The notes under the pieces: generated by a model
Databases searched by the model: none
Seen by the model: the letters and a program-made list of their open reading frames with translations, nothing else
Told to the model about the DNA's origin: nothing
In this document: piece after piece, positions 34,649 through 43,471 of the stretch
Numbering within the stretch: the stretch's first letter is position 1
Layout: the number at the start of each line of letters is the position of its first letter
Position numbers and translations under genes: made by a program
NCBI RefSeq assembly: GCF_004362865.1
Contig: NZ_SNYI01000003.1
Location: forward strand, 310,001-374,000
DNA: 64,000 nt
From: Zeaxanthinibacter enoshimensis
GTDB lineage: Bacteria; Bacteroidota; Bacteroidia; Flavobacteriales; Flavobacteriaceae
Direction of reading: 5' to 3'

Positions 34649-35707
34649 TTAGCTTTTCTGTTCTTTGTTGAAGTACACCAGGTAATAGTACATCTGCCTT
34701 TCCTCGTCCCATCCCTTTTCCACGAATTTCTCGGCGGATTCCGGGTTGATGAAGTCCAGCCTGATCTGGATGTTGGTATCCAGTTCTATGACGTTCTTCA
34801 TCTTCTTCCTGGCGTCTGAAACCGCTTTATTGGCTATATCAAAGGTGGAAACATCTTCGACACTGTATTTTGGTCCTTTTTCAACCTTGTAGTGCTTGAA
34901 TTCAGGGATCAGTTCAGGATTTTCCATGACCTCGTTCAGGAAGTTGGTCTCCTCGAAATTATCATTCTTGGCAAAGTGGTTCACGGCACGGTTCATAAAG
35001 AGTACTTCCTGCTGCTTATCCTCTGCAGGCAGAACGACATCCTTGGCGAAGTTCTGGCAGAATTTAAGGTAGTTCTTGGTGTAGAAGTTCTCGTCGGCAA
35101 GCGCGGTTATCCCCAGGAAGTTCTCCAGCCAGTACTTCGTGTCGTAACGGTTGCTGTCTACAGATAATACTTTGTAACCCTCTTCTTTATTGACATTAAA
35201 GATGAGGCATCCCTTATCCAGTTTGTTCAGGTTCACACCTTGTAACACTTTGAGGTCCAGGTTGGCAGCTTTTTCCTCGAATTGAAGGAAATCGTGCTTC
35301 AATTCACTCTTAAAGATCCCGATGGCCTGTGTTTTCTGGTTGTCGATCATGACGTCAGAGATGTAGGCTACGTATACTTCACCGCTTTTAATGTGGGGGT
35401 GATTGGATTGCTGGAAAAGGTGCTTTGCGATCTCCACAGAACCCTGGTGTACAGTGGCCGGGTTTTCGAAGATGGCCGTAGCCTGCATAAATACAGGGTT
35501 GTATTCCAGGTCAGCTTCGTGGGAGAAGTGGTAATAGTTCTCCTCTTTATCCCTGAATGGTTTAAAGAAATATTCTTTTAAAAGACCATTGGTCTCGTCG
35601 TCCATCTGGTAAGGATCTTCAGATAAGAATAATCCTTCGGCTTTGCTGATGTTCCCTACACGGTGTAGAGAGACGCTTTCGATCTGGGAGGGGTACAGGT
35701 TAATCAT
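34649..35707 (-). CDS. nucleoid-associated protein, NdpA/YejK family
   Basis: 352 aa. Matches the 37-kDa nucleoid-associated protein family: the opening VSLHRVGNISKAEGLFLSE, VYVAYISDVMIDNQKTQAIGIFKSE, and GCLIFNVNKEEGYKVLSVDSNRYDTKYWLENFL are the conserved blocks. YejK associates with the nucleoid in E. coli; the molecular role is unclear. Flavobacterial copies are a frequent single gene. The stop is 4 bp from the convergent kinase-like gene. Confidence 0.9.
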   Translation of the reverse strand: MINLYPSQIESVSLHRVGNISKAEGLFLSEDPYQMDDETNGLLKEYFFKPFRDKEENYYHFSHEADLEYNPVFMQATAIFENPATVHQGSVEIAKHLFQQSNHPHIKSGEVYVAYISDVMIDNQKTQAIGIFKSELKHDFLQFEEKAANLDLKVLQGVNLNKLDKGCLIFNVNKEEGYKVLSVDSNRYDTKYWLENFLGITALADENFYTKNYLKFCQNFAKDVVLPAEDKQQEVLFMNRAVNHFAKNDNFEETNFLNEVMENPELIPEFKHYKVEKGPKYSVEDVSTFDIANKAVSDARKKMKNVIELDTNIQIRLDFINPESAEKFVEKGWDEERQMYYYLVYFNKEQKS

Positions 35708-35781
35708 TTCAGGAAATGTAGGTTGTTATACTAATATTGTTAAAGTTGATGTTACTGGGATGATTCCAAAGGCAGCAGGAA

Positions 35782-36276
35782 TTAATTCCACTGCTCGTCA
35801 AAATCCATATCGTCGTAATCTTCGAAAGAATCATCAAAATCGACTTCGGATTCTGATTCAAAATTCTTTTCCGGAGGGGAATCGGGCAGTTCTCCAAAAC
35901 TGAAGAGCACATTAGGGTAAGTGCGACCATCTTCTTTTTCGACAATGTCGGCCAATTCAACAAAGAAGGTCCACATGCTCAGGAAGTCGTACACATAGAT
36001 CAGCTTTGGACTGTTCTCGGTCATCACGTCATCCAGGGTAGTCTCATTCATCAGGCGGACATCAGAGCCGCCCTCGCTCATGTCAAATAAGGCAATTTCT
36101 TCATCCTGGTTCCATTCCTCGTCACAAGTATAGAACGACGCCATTTCGGTTCCAAGGAAACCGAAGGCCTGTGTTATAGCGTTGTGGAACTCTTCCATGG
36201 TATCCCCGGACTCAATTTCAATATCCCTGAAAATGTCTTCCGGCGCATCCAGAATTATCCTTATTTTATAGATCAT
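35782..36276 (-). CDS. pRiA4b ORF-3-like protein (plasmid/IS1096 passenger family)
   Basis: 164 aa. MIYKIRIILDAPEDIFRDIEIESGDTMEEFHNAI is the PRiA4_ORF3 opening, and FYTCDEEWNQ and YVYDFLSMWTFFVEL are the conserved aromatic blocks. The C-terminal ~35 residues are almost all acidic (SESEVDFDDSFEDYDDMDFDE). The family was named from plasmid and IS elements, but it occurs widely in chromosomes and no transposase is near. Function unknown. Confidence 0.85.
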   Translation of the reverse strand: MIYKIRIILDAPEDIFRDIEIESGDTMEEFHNAITQAFGFLGTEMASFYTCDEEWNQDEEIALFDMSEGGSDVRLMNETTLDDVMTENSPKLIYVYDFLSMWTFFVELADIVEKEDGRTYPNVLFSFGELPDSPPEKNFESESEVDFDDSFEDYDDMDFDEQWN

Positions 36277-36303
36277 AAGCTCCTGATTTTGGAATGGGCA
36301 AAG

Positions 36304-37338
36304 TTACAAAGTTTTAAGGTTCCTGCCAGCATATACTACCTCCAATACCAAATAAAACTGAAGCCCGAATAAGAGTGCTGCCAGGACCAGGTGCAGCGGC
36401 TGCGAGGCGAAGGGGAAATCCAGGTACACCATCGCAATACCGGTGAGGATCTCTGTCAGTATAAGTCCCAGGACCCATTTAATTTTATTGTAACCAAGCC
36501 GAAATTTAAATATGCGGTAGGCGATAAAGGCATTGAGCAATACGACCAGGATGGAGAACGAACGATGGATGTAAAATGAAAGCCCGGGATCGTTCAGCCA
36601 GAGATCTTTGGCATCATCGCCGACAAGATCTATGCTGTGATCCACTAATTGACGTACCTGGGTTCCCAGGACAACCTGTACCACTGTCATCCCTAAGCCC
36701 AGGATCAGTAAATTACGTAATAATGTATCTCTCTTATGTTCTTTATTCCCTTGGGAGGTACGATAAATGAGCAAGAGCAGTATGGCAACAATGGCCAGGG
36801 CCATCAGCATGTGGATAGTGATCTTGGCCGGGGCCAGCACCGAGTATACCACGGTTGCTCCCAGCCATGCCTGGAAACCCATGGCCAGTACTACGAACCA
36901 GGAGCCTAAGGTCACAAACTTATCCTGCTTCCAGTATGATATTGAAGCTACAGCCAGGACCAGGGTAGCCAGCCCTGCCAGCGCACCCATGAGACGATTA
37001 AGGAACTCCACCCAGGTATGAAAAGCGTTGAACTCAGCATAGTCGTGACGCGTATATCCATTCCATTGCCCGGGATTGTAGGTATCCCCGGAACGAAAGT
37101 CGCCTGCAGCGACCTGTAATGTTTTATCGCGGATGATCACCTGCCCTTCTTTATACTCCCGGCCGGGCTGCCATTCCAGGTCGGTGATCTCAGTGGGGGG
37201 AATATAATATCCAAAACATTTTGGCCAGTCGGGGCATCCCATCCCGCTACCTGTCATTCTCACCACTGCACCGGCAATAATCACCAGGTAGACCAGAATA
37301 AGGGAGACCTTCGCAATTTTCCTGTAATTCTTTTTCAT
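36304..37338 (-). CDS. ctaA: heme A synthase (COX15/CtaA)
   Basis: 344 aa from the ATG at 37336-37338; a TTG two codons upstream is less likely. Eight-helix membrane enzyme that oxidises heme O to heme A for aa3-type cytochrome oxidase. The opening VVRMTGSGMGCPDWPKCFGYYIPP is the COX15 signature with the conserved Cys pair. Conserved heme-site histidines lie in EFNAFHTWVEFLNRL, in ITIHMLMALA, in IHRSFSILVVL and in QPLHLVLAAL. No oxidase genes are adjacent. Confidence 0.96.
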   Translation of the reverse strand: MKKNYRKIAKVSLILVYLVIIAGAVVRMTGSGMGCPDWPKCFGYYIPPTEITDLEWQPGREYKEGQVIIRDKTLQVAAGDFRSGDTYNPGQWNGYTRHDYAEFNAFHTWVEFLNRLMGALAGLATLVLAVASISYWKQDKFVTLGSWFVVLAMGFQAWLGATVVYSVLAPAKITIHMLMALAIVAILLLLIYRTSQGNKEHKRDTLLRNLLILGLGMTVVQVVLGTQVRQLVDHSIDLVGDDAKDLWLNDPGLSFYIHRSFSILVVLLNAFIAYRIFKFRLGYNKIKWVLGLILTEILTGIAMVYLDFPFASQPLHLVLAALLFGLQFYLVLEVVYAGRNLKTL

Positions 37339-37386
37339 AAGCAAACTAATTCCCCGCTTCGTTTAGAGGACCTGCGGGGGATCGTA

Positions 37387-38817
37387 TTATTGTTCATCCT
37401 GAACGCTGAGCCCCATGGCCCTGCCTTTGGAGAGCATAAAATTCCTGGCGGCTTCGTATTCATTGGGAATCTCGCCATCCAGGATTGCTTCCTTGATAGC
37501 TTCTTTAATAACCCCGATCTCTCTTGATGGTTTCAGGTTAAAGGTAGACATGATCTCTTCCCCGCTGACGGGAGGTTGAAAGTTCCGGATATGGTCTCTT
37601 TCTTCCACTTCCCCTATTTTCCTGCGGACCAGCTTAAAATTGTTCTTGTATCTCTTTTGTTTTTTGGGGTTCTTGGTGGTGATATCTGCCTCGCATAAGG
37701 TCATCAGGTCATCAACATGATCGCCCGCGTCAAATACCAGGCGACGGATTGCAGAATCGGTTACGTTTTCCTGGGATAGTACTACGGGGCGGGAACTCAT
37801 CAGTACCATTTTCTGAACAAATTTCATCTTTTCGTTCAGGGGGAGACGCATCCTTTTAAACAGTTTATAGACCATTTTGGCCCCGACAAACTCGTGTGCA
37901 TGGAAGGTCCAGCCGATCTTCTTGTCAAATCGTTTGGTGGGGGCTTTCCCGATATCGTGAAGTAAAGCTGCCCAGCGCAACCAGAGATCATCGGTGGCTT
38001 TGGCAATGTTATCCACAACTTCGAGGGTATGCCAGAAATTATCTTTATGCTTTTGCCCCTCAATTTCTTCTATGCCCTGTAGCGCCGTAAGCTCGGGAAG
38101 AATGATATGGAGCAGGCCGGTCTGGTGGAGCAGGGAAAATCCTATGGAGGGCTCCGGACTGAGCAGGATCTTATGTAGTTCCTCTACGATCCTTTCTTTG
38201 GAGATGATATTGATCCTCTCCTTGTGCGCCGAAATGGCTTCCAGGGATTCGCGGTGGATCTCGAACCGCAATTGTGTGGCAAAACGAATGGCACGCATCA
38301 TCCGGAGTGGGTCATCGGAATAGGTGATCCCGGGTTCCAGGGGAGTACGTATGATCTTGTTGTCCAGGTCCGAGATCCCGTTAAACGGGTCCAGTAAAGT
38401 ACCATAATCCGTCTCATTCAATGAAAGGGCCAGCGCATTAATGGTAAAATCCCTTCGTTTCTGATCATCTTCCAAGGTGCCGTTCTCAACCACAGGTTTT
38501 CGGCTGTCATGGTGGTAACTCTCCTTCCTGGCGCCGACGAACTCCAGTTCAAGGTTCTTGTGCTTGATCATCGCCGTACCAAAGTTCTTGAATACGTTGA
38601 CCTCGGGTTTGCCAGGAAGACTGGCTGCAACCTTTTTAGCGATATCGATCCCGCTGCCTACCACCACTATATCAATATCAACAGGTTTCCCACGATCCAG
38701 CAGGAAGTCCCGCACGAACCCACCGATCACATAGGTGGCTACCCCTTCCCGGGATGCCACGGAGGAAATGTTGGAAAAAATCGGATCTTGTAAGGCTTCT
38801 GGATATTTCTTCTGCAT
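37387..38817 (-). CDS. cca: CCA tRNA nucleotidyltransferase / poly(A) polymerase family with HD domain
   Basis: 476 aa. Class II nucleotidyltransferase: GGFVRDFLLDRGKPVDIDIVVVGSG contains the GG-x-VRD and DxD catalytic motifs, and RRDFTINALAL and DDPLRMMRAIRFA follow. The HD domain LLHDIGKAPT...HAHEFVGAKM suggests phosphodiesterase or phosphatase activity. Likely adds or repairs the tRNA 3' CCA; a poly(A) polymerase role cannot be excluded. It begins 3 bp after the stop of the YrdC gene, suggesting a tRNA-maturation operon. Confidence 0.94.
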   Translation of the reverse strand: MQKKYPEALQDPIFSNISSVASREGVATYVIGGFVRDFLLDRGKPVDIDIVVVGSGIDIAKKVAASLPGKPEVNVFKNFGTAMIKHKNLELEFVGARKESYHHDSRKPVVENGTLEDDQKRRDFTINALALSLNETDYGTLLDPFNGISDLDNKIIRTPLEPGITYSDDPLRMMRAIRFATQLRFEIHRESLEAISAHKERINIISKERIVEELHKILLSPEPSIGFSLLHQTGLLHIILPELTALQGIEEIEGQKHKDNFWHTLEVVDNIAKATDDLWLRWAALLHDIGKAPTKRFDKKIGWTFHAHEFVGAKMVYKLFKRMRLPLNEKMKFVQKMVLMSSRPVVLSQENVTDSAIRRLVFDAGDHVDDLMTLCEADITTKNPKKQKRYKNNFKLVRRKIGEVEERDHIRNFQPPVSGEEIMSTFNLKPSREIGVIKEAIKEAILDGEIPNEYEAARNFMLSKGRAMGLSVQDEQ

Positions 38818-38820
38818 TGT

Positions 38821-39405
38821 TCAGGTACGGATCACCTTCACGGTGCCGTCTGTCGCCAAACGGATGATCGCTGAAGGAGTGTTATTAATTACTTGACGTT
38901 GCAAATTTACGGCATAGTCCACTCCTTTTAAAATATCGCTGCTGATTTCAGAAAATGATTTTGGGGTAGGTTCCCCGCTAATATTGGCCGAGGTAGAAAC
39001 AATTGGTTTACCGAACTTGCCAATCAGCTTACGACAAAAATCATCGCTAGCCACCCGGATCGCCAAAGTATTGTCTTCTGCAACAAGGTTTTTTGCAAGA
39101 CCCTTAGGACGGTCATAAATAATAGTGGTGGGTTTGGTAGACATGTCCATGAGATCGTAGGCCAGGTCCGGGACTTCTTCCACATGTTTTTCCAGCATAA
39201 AGTCATTTGCTACCAGGCAGATGAGTGCCTTCGAGTCCGGCCGTCTCTTCAATTCGTAAACTTTTGCCACTGCGGCTTCGTTCGTAGCGTCGCATCCAAT
39301 TCCCCAAACGGTATCTGTAGGGTAGAGAATCAGTCCTCCTTCCTGCAGGACTTTTACACATTCACTGATCTCTTTGGAGAGATCTGTCGTTGGTTTCTTA
39401 TCCAT
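38821..39405 (-). CDS. threonylcarbamoyl-AMP synthase (Sua5/YciO/YrdC family)
   Basis: 194 aa from the ATG at 39403-39405; further upstream codons overlap the neighbouring gene and look spurious. Makes threonylcarbamoyl-AMP for t6A37 of tRNA. The YrdC fold has GGLILYPTDTVWGIGCDA, VYELKRRPDSKALICLV, LAIRVASDDF and KPIVSTSANISGEPTP. The length is YrdC-only (no Sua5 C-terminal domain). It overlaps the stop of the upstream TupA-like gene by 8 bp and is followed by cca. Confidence 0.94.
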   Translation of the reverse strand: MDKKPTTDLSKEISECVKVLQEGGLILYPTDTVWGIGCDATNEAAVAKVYELKRRPDSKALICLVANDFMLEKHVEEVPDLAYDLMDMSTKPTTIIYDRPKGLAKNLVAEDNTLAIRVASDDFCRKLIGKFGKPIVSTSANISGEPTPKSFSEISSDILKGVDYAVNLQRQVINNTPSAIIRLATDGTVKVIRT

Positions 39406-40297
39406 ATTGCTTAATGTATTCACGATCACCCAAATCCGGCAGTTCCAGGTAATCACCTATGATCCTGTTGTAGATATCCGGGTAAAATTCCTGGCGTCCA
39501 TCCCCTGGATAAAAAGTCATTTCGCCAAAAATTATGCGGCCGGAAAGGTTGTAAAAATCGACCCTCACAAACGGGAATTTGTCGGCCAGCTTTTCAGCCA
39601 GCTCAAACATCTTTTCCCAGTTCTCCGGGGGAGCGATAGCTTCCTTAGATACTTTGCCCACGCCTTTTGAAAAGGGCATCAGGCACCACTGACGATCAAA
39701 GAAATATTTGTGATGATCTCCTCCCCGGTCACGGTCTACCTGTACAAATTTCGCTTTCCCGCCAAAACAATAGATCTTGTAATCATTCAATACATTCTTA
39801 CCCGGTTCTTCCAGGAATTCCTCGGCAACGATGTAGGGAGTACTATCCTTGTATGCCCATTCCAATCCACCCCGGTAATATTGATTTCTCAAAAACCACT
39901 TATGGAACAAGTAACGGGCTTTGCCGGAATTCAGTTTTGATTTTTGAGGTACGATGAGATTAAAGCCATAACCATGTGCAGCTTTTAAAACAAAACGGTC
40001 GGGAAGGGTATCGAGGTCTACTGCGGAAGCATTCCTGTATACGGCCAGCAGGTTATTGAGGTATTCAGGACCAATTTTCTCACGGACGTATTCCCTGACC
40101 TCGTATTTATTGACCAGTTTGTTGAGAATCTTTGGCCGGTAATGCACTTTCAGCCATTGTACCTTTTCGTTGAATTCCTTGGGATCCTCCAGGTTAAGTT
40201 TCTTCCCTGTGTAATATTCATAATAGATCCTTACGTAAAGATGCTGGGGGAGGAACTTTAGTTTCTTGAGAAGGCCGTAAAAGAGTTTTTTAAGCAT
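39398..40297 (-). CDS. TupA-like ATP-grasp protein
   Basis: 299 aa from MLKKLFYGLLKK; an upstream ATG would overlap the divergent promoter. It matches the TupA-like ATP-grasp family, named from teichuronopeptide biosynthesis and common in surface polysaccharide clusters. Blocks: DPKEFNEKVQWLK, YLNNLLAVYRN, FVLKAAHGYGFN, YIVAEEFLEEPG, DYKIYCFGGKAKFVQVD, FVRVDFYNLSGRIIFGEMTFYPGDG. It likely ligates an amino acid or acid to a sugar. Beside two GT2 genes, it supports an LPS or capsule role. Confidence 0.9.
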   Translation of the reverse strand: MLKKLFYGLLKKLKFLPQHLYVRIYYEYYTGKKLNLEDPKEFNEKVQWLKVHYRPKILNKLVNKYEVREYVREKIGPEYLNNLLAVYRNASAVDLDTLPDRFVLKAAHGYGFNLIVPQKSKLNSGKARYLFHKWFLRNQYYRGGLEWAYKDSTPYIVAEEFLEEPGKNVLNDYKIYCFGGKAKFVQVDRDRGGDHHKYFFDRQWCLMPFSKGVGKVSKEAIAPPENWEKMFELAEKLADKFPFVRVDFYNLSGRIIFGEMTFYPGDGRQEFYPDIYNRIIGDYLELPDLGDREYIKQYG

Positions 40298-40323
40298 GTA
40301 TTGTTTTAAAAACAAAGCGGATG

Positions 40324-40331
40324 CAAAGATA
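40324..40331 (-). promoter_or_regulatory. Bacteroidota -7 element for the TupA-like gene
   Basis: TATCTTTG on the minus strand, 26 bp before its ATG. It forms a divergent pair with the element at 40348. Confidence 0.5.
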
Positions 40332-40347
40332 AACAATAAGACTTTCA

Positions 40348-40355
40348 TATTTTTG
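40348..40355 (+). promoter_or_regulatory. Bacteroidota -7 element for the GT2 gene
   Basis: TATTTTTG, 21 bp before the ATG at 40377. Confidence 0.55.
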
Positions 40356-40376
40356 GCAGGAAATAACCACTTTAAC

Positions 40377-41195
40377 ATGGAGGGATTAAACATCTCGGTG
40401 ATCGTAAGTACCTACAATGCAGAAGAATGGCTGGAGAAAGTGCTCTGGGGGTTTAATTGCCAGACCTTCCGGAATTTCGAGGTGATCATTGCCGATGATG
40501 GTTCGGGGCCAAAGACCAGGGAACTCATCGAGAAGATGAGGGAAGAGGTATTTTACCCCATTATCCACGTATGGCAGGAAGATGAGGGTTTTCAGAAATC
40601 GCGAATCCTTAACAAAGCTGTAGTGGCCTGTAATACGGATTACATCATCATGACCGATGGCGATTGTATCCCGCGGGAGGATTTTGTCGAGGTACACTAT
40701 ATCAACAAAGAAGAGGGGTATTTTATTTCGGGCGGGTATTATATGTTGCCGATGAATATCTCCAAGCTGATCACCCGGGAGGACATAGAACAGCAGCGAT
40801 GTTTCTCTTTACCCTGGTTAAAAGAAAAAGGCATCCCCAAGACTTTTAAGAATAACAAGCTTTCTTCCAGGGGTATCCTCTCCAAGATATTGAATACCAT
40901 AACGCCAACCAATGCCAGTTGGAACGGGCATAATGCCTCCGGATGGAAGAAAGATATAATGAATGTGAATGGTTTTGACGAACGAATGCAGTACGGGGGT
41001 CAGGACAGGGAGCTGGGAGAAAGACTTTTTAATTTCGGTATAAAGTCCAAGCAGCTGAGGTATAGTGCAGTATGCGTACACCTGGATCATAAACGAGGGT
41101 ACAAGACCCAGGAATCAATAGAAAAGAATATGTCTATCCGTAAAAAGACCAAAAAGGAAAAACGGGTATGGACGCACTACGGCATCACCAAATAA
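40377..41195 (+). CDS. glycosyltransferase family 2 with galactosyltransferase-like C-terminal domain
   Basis: 272 aa from MEGLNISVIVSTYN. The upstream in-frame ATG at 40296 is rejected, since it overlaps both divergent promoters. GT-A fold: FEVIIADDGSG (nucleotide loop), DYIIMTDGDCIPRED (metal-binding acidic motif), and a C-terminal WKKDIMNVNGFDERMQYGGQDRELGERL block as in chondroitin-synthase or galactosyltransferase-type enzymes. Likely adds a hexose to surface glycan. Its 3' end overlaps the next, opposite-strand GT2 by 19 bp. Confidence 0.9.
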   Translation: MEGLNISVIVSTYNAEEWLEKVLWGFNCQTFRNFEVIIADDGSGPKTRELIEKMREEVFYPIIHVWQEDEGFQKSRILNKAVVACNTDYIIMTDGDCIPREDFVEVHYINKEEGYFISGGYYMLPMNISKLITREDIEQQRCFSLPWLKEKGIPKTFKNNKLSSRGILSKILNTITPTNASWNGHNASGWKKDIMNVNGFDERMQYGGQDRELGERLFNFGIKSKQLRYSAVCVHLDHKRGYKTQESIEKNMSIRKKTKKEKRVWTHYGITK

Positions 41196-41971
41196 TAGGT
41201 AAGCTCGTTCTTTTTCTCCAATTTCTTTAGTTCCCGGTAGCGCTCAAGGTCTCCGAGGGCATTCAGGTAACAGATCGTTAGCCCTTTTTTTTCATCCAGG
41301 ATACCCAGGCGCAGGATGTAATGGTTAAAGAACTTCCAGGCGGGTTTAAAGATCATGTACAATACATTGTACGGGCTTTCCCGGTAAAAATCTTCCTTAG
41401 CTTTCAACCTGCCGTAAGAGAGCATCTTAGCCTTGTAGTCTTCGTAATTCTTATAACAGTAGTGGGTCAGCTTTTCTTTCAGGATACCCGACTTGCCATT
41501 GACATTCAGGGTCTCGTGTACAATTTTCTTATCAGAGAAGCTCACTTTACTCTTACGGAATAGGCGGTAATTCTTATCCGTCTGCCAACCACTGAAGTTC
41601 AGGGGCTCATTCTGGAACATGAATTTCCTGTAAAACCAGTAGGCGACACAATCAGTATTGTTATTGATAGTGGCGAGGATCTCATCTTTGAGTGCATCAG
41701 AAACTACTTCATCGGCGTCAACGAACAGTACCCAGTCATGGGAGGCCTGTTTAAGGGTGTAAGATTTCTGGAGTGTGAAATTGGTAAATGGGTGTTGTAT
41801 CACCTTCACCTTGGGATGAGCGCTGAGGTACTCATAAGTACCGTCTGTGCTGAACGAGTCCACCACGATGATCTCATCCGCAAAGCTCACGGAATCAATG
41901 CATTTCTGTATGTACCCCATCTCGTTATAGGTAATGATGAGGGCCGATATTTTCTCTTTAGTCTTACTCAT
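41177..41971 (-). CDS. glycosyltransferase family 2, WaaE/KdtX-like
   Basis: 264 aa. KISALIITYNEMGYIQKCIDSV, FADEIIVVDSFSTDGT and HDWVLFVDADEVVSDALKDEI are the WaaE/KdtX-type blocks of LPS inner-core glucosyl- or heptosyltransferases. The C-terminal third is amphipathic and may sit on the membrane. It likely acts on LPS core or another surface glycan. Convergent with the preceding GT2, with coding overlap of 19 bp. Confidence 0.9.
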   Translation of the reverse strand: MSKTKEKISALIITYNEMGYIQKCIDSVSFADEIIVVDSFSTDGTYEYLSAHPKVKVIQHPFTNFTLQKSYTLKQASHDWVLFVDADEVVSDALKDEILATINNNTDCVAYWFYRKFMFQNEPLNFSGWQTDKNYRLFRKSKVSFSDKKIVHETLNVNGKSGILKEKLTHYCYKNYEDYKAKMLSYGRLKAKEDFYRESPYNVLYMIFKPAWKFFNHYILRLGILDEKKGLTICYLNALGDLERYRELKKLEKKNELTYYLVMP

Positions 41972-42010
41972 AAAACTGGCATAAGTAGGTAGTCTCTTCT
42001 TAAAGACCTA

Positions 42011-42018
42011 CAAAACTA
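42011..42018 (-). promoter_or_regulatory. Bacteroidota -7 element for the WaaE-like GT2 gene
   Basis: TAGTTTTG on the minus strand, 39 bp before the ATG. The leader can fold a GTAGGT / ACCTAC hairpin (41985-42011). Confidence 0.45.
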
Positions 42019-42068
42019 TAACTAATTAAAAGAGAAAATAGTATTTTATGTTTAAAAAAGTTGGCTCT

Positions 42069-42884
42069 TTACACCGCTACATTGTACTCCCTGAGGGCAT
42101 CGTTCAGCGATGTTTTTTTATTGGTGCTTTCCTTCCGTTGCCCAATGATCAGGGCACAGGGAACCTGGAAATTACCGGCTGGAAATTCCTTGGTATAGCT
42201 GCCGGGGATGACAACAGAACGGGCCGGGACAATTCCTTTGTATTCCCTGGCTTCCTTGCCGGTGACATCGATGATCTTGGTAGAGCCAGTTAGGACCACG
42301 TTTGCTCCTAATACAGCTTCGGTTTCCACCCGGACACCTTCTACAACTATACAGCGGCTGCCGATAAACGCATTATCTTCTATGATAACGGGTGATGCCT
42401 GCAGGGGTTCCAGGACCCCGCCGATACCTACGCCACCACTGAGGTGAACATTCTTCCCTATTTGGGCGCAACTTCCCACTGTCGCCCAGGTATCCACCAT
42501 GGTACCGGTGTCTACATAGGCCCCGATATTCACGTAACTGGGCATCAGGATGGTACCCGGTGCTATATATGCTCCGTGTCTTGCGACTGCATTAGGGACT
42601 ACACGGATGCCTTTAGCTTCATATCCTTTCTTCAGCGGGATCTTATCGTGGTATTCAAAGATTCCAGCTTCCAGGGTTTGCATTTTCTGGATAGGGAAAT
42701 ACAGCACTACAGCTTTTTTAACCCATTCATTGATCTGCCATCCCGAGTCGGTGGGGGCAGCACATCTCAGGGTTCCTTCATCAATGAGCCGGATAACCTC
42801 GCGTATACTGTCCTGGGTTTCCTGTTGTTTTAAAAGATCACGGTCTTCCCATGCCTTCTCAATGCGTTGCTGTAGATCCTGCAT
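42069..42884 (-). CDS. dapD: 2,3,4,5-tetrahydropyridine-2,6-dicarboxylate N-succinyltransferase
   Basis: 271 aa, normal length. Uses succinyl-CoA in the lysine and meso-DAP pathway. An N-terminal helical domain (1-~95) precedes a left-handed beta-helix of hexapeptide repeats (IAPGTILMPSYVNIGAYV, VGIGGVLEPL, IEDNAFIGSRCIVVEGV). Substrate block GYEAKGIRVVPNAVARHGAYI is present. It shows that this organism uses the succinylase route, which matches lysA at 21 kb. It has its own promoter, divergent from yqgF. Confidence 0.97.
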   Translation of the reverse strand: MQDLQQRIEKAWEDRDLLKQQETQDSIREVIRLIDEGTLRCAAPTDSGWQINEWVKKAVVLYFPIQKMQTLEAGIFEYHDKIPLKKGYEAKGIRVVPNAVARHGAYIAPGTILMPSYVNIGAYVDTGTMVDTWATVGSCAQIGKNVHLSGGVGIGGVLEPLQASPVIIEDNAFIGSRCIVVEGVRVETEAVLGANVVLTGSTKIIDVTGKEAREYKGIVPARSVVIPGSYTKEFPAGNFQVPCALIIGQRKESTNKKTSLNDALREYNVAV

Positions 42885-42901
42885 ACCTGTTAAAATTTCT
42901 G

Positions 42902-42909
42902 CAAATATA
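42902..42909 (-). promoter_or_regulatory. Bacteroidota -7 element for dapD
   Basis: TATATTTG on the minus strand, 17 bp before the dapD ATG. Confidence 0.55.
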
Positions 42910-42963
42910 GGTGCTGCAACCCTAATAAGTAGGCTAATTTTACAGCTATAACAATTAAACCGC

Positions 42964-42971
42964 TATTTTTG
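42964..42971 (+). promoter_or_regulatory. Bacteroidota -7 element for yqgF
   Basis: TATTTTTG ends only 8 bp before the ATG at 42980, implying a very short or absent leader. Confidence 0.5.
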
Positions 42972-42979
42972 CCAAAAAT

Positions 42980-43390
42980 ATGGGAAGGATCCTCGCAATA
43001 GACTTTGGAAAGGTTAGAACCGGAATCGCGGTCACCGATGAAATGCAATTGATCGCTTCGGGTTTGACGACAGTTCCGACTAAGGAGCTGCTGACTTTTC
43101 TGAAGCAATACGTACAGCAGGAATATGTAAGCCAGATCGTCGTAGGGGAACCACGGCAGATGGACAATACGCCTTCGGAATCAGAAGCACTGATACAACC
43201 GTTCCTTGAGAAATTACAGTCAGAATTACCGGGAATCCCGGTAGACCGGCAGGATGAACGGTTCACCTCTAAAATGGCGGCGCAATCCATGATAGCCAGT
43301 GGTGCAAAGAAAAAGCACCGGAGGAAAAAAGAGTTACTGGATGAGATCAGTGCAACGATCATTCTCCAGGCCTATATGGAACGTCAGTAG
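42980..43390 (+). CDS. ruvX: YqgF/RuvX Holliday junction resolvase-like nuclease
   Basis: 136 aa, normal length. RNase H-fold protein essential in many bacteria, implicated in 16S pre-rRNA 5' processing. Blocks: MGRILAIDFGKVRTGIAVTD (first catalytic Asp), IVVGEPRQMD (with the conserved Gly-Pro/Glu), DERFTSKMA (second acidic site) and KKELLDEISATIILQAYM (third Asp). def follows 81 bp downstream, after a short hairpin CCTCCGG-AG-CCGGAGG at 43429-43444. Confidence 0.95.
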   Translation: MGRILAIDFGKVRTGIAVTDEMQLIASGLTTVPTKELLTFLKQYVQQEYVSQIVVGEPRQMDNTPSESEALIQPFLEKLQSELPGIPVDRQDERFTSKMAAQSMIASGAKKKHRRKKELLDEISATIILQAYMERQ

Positions 43391-43471
43391 GTAGGGTTCT
43401 TTCCCGCTTAGTTTTGTTATAATACAATCCTCCGGAGCCGGAGGGCATTGATGATTTAAAATATTATTAGA

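Noticed and set aside
35782-36276. pRiA4b ORF-3-like gene as a sign of a mobile element
   Set aside because: No transposase, inverted repeats or integrase nearby; the family is common in chromosomes.
43429-43444. CCTCCGG-AG-CCGGAGG between yqgF and def as a terminator
   Set aside because: Loop is only 2 nt and no T run follows; probably just an inverted repeat.
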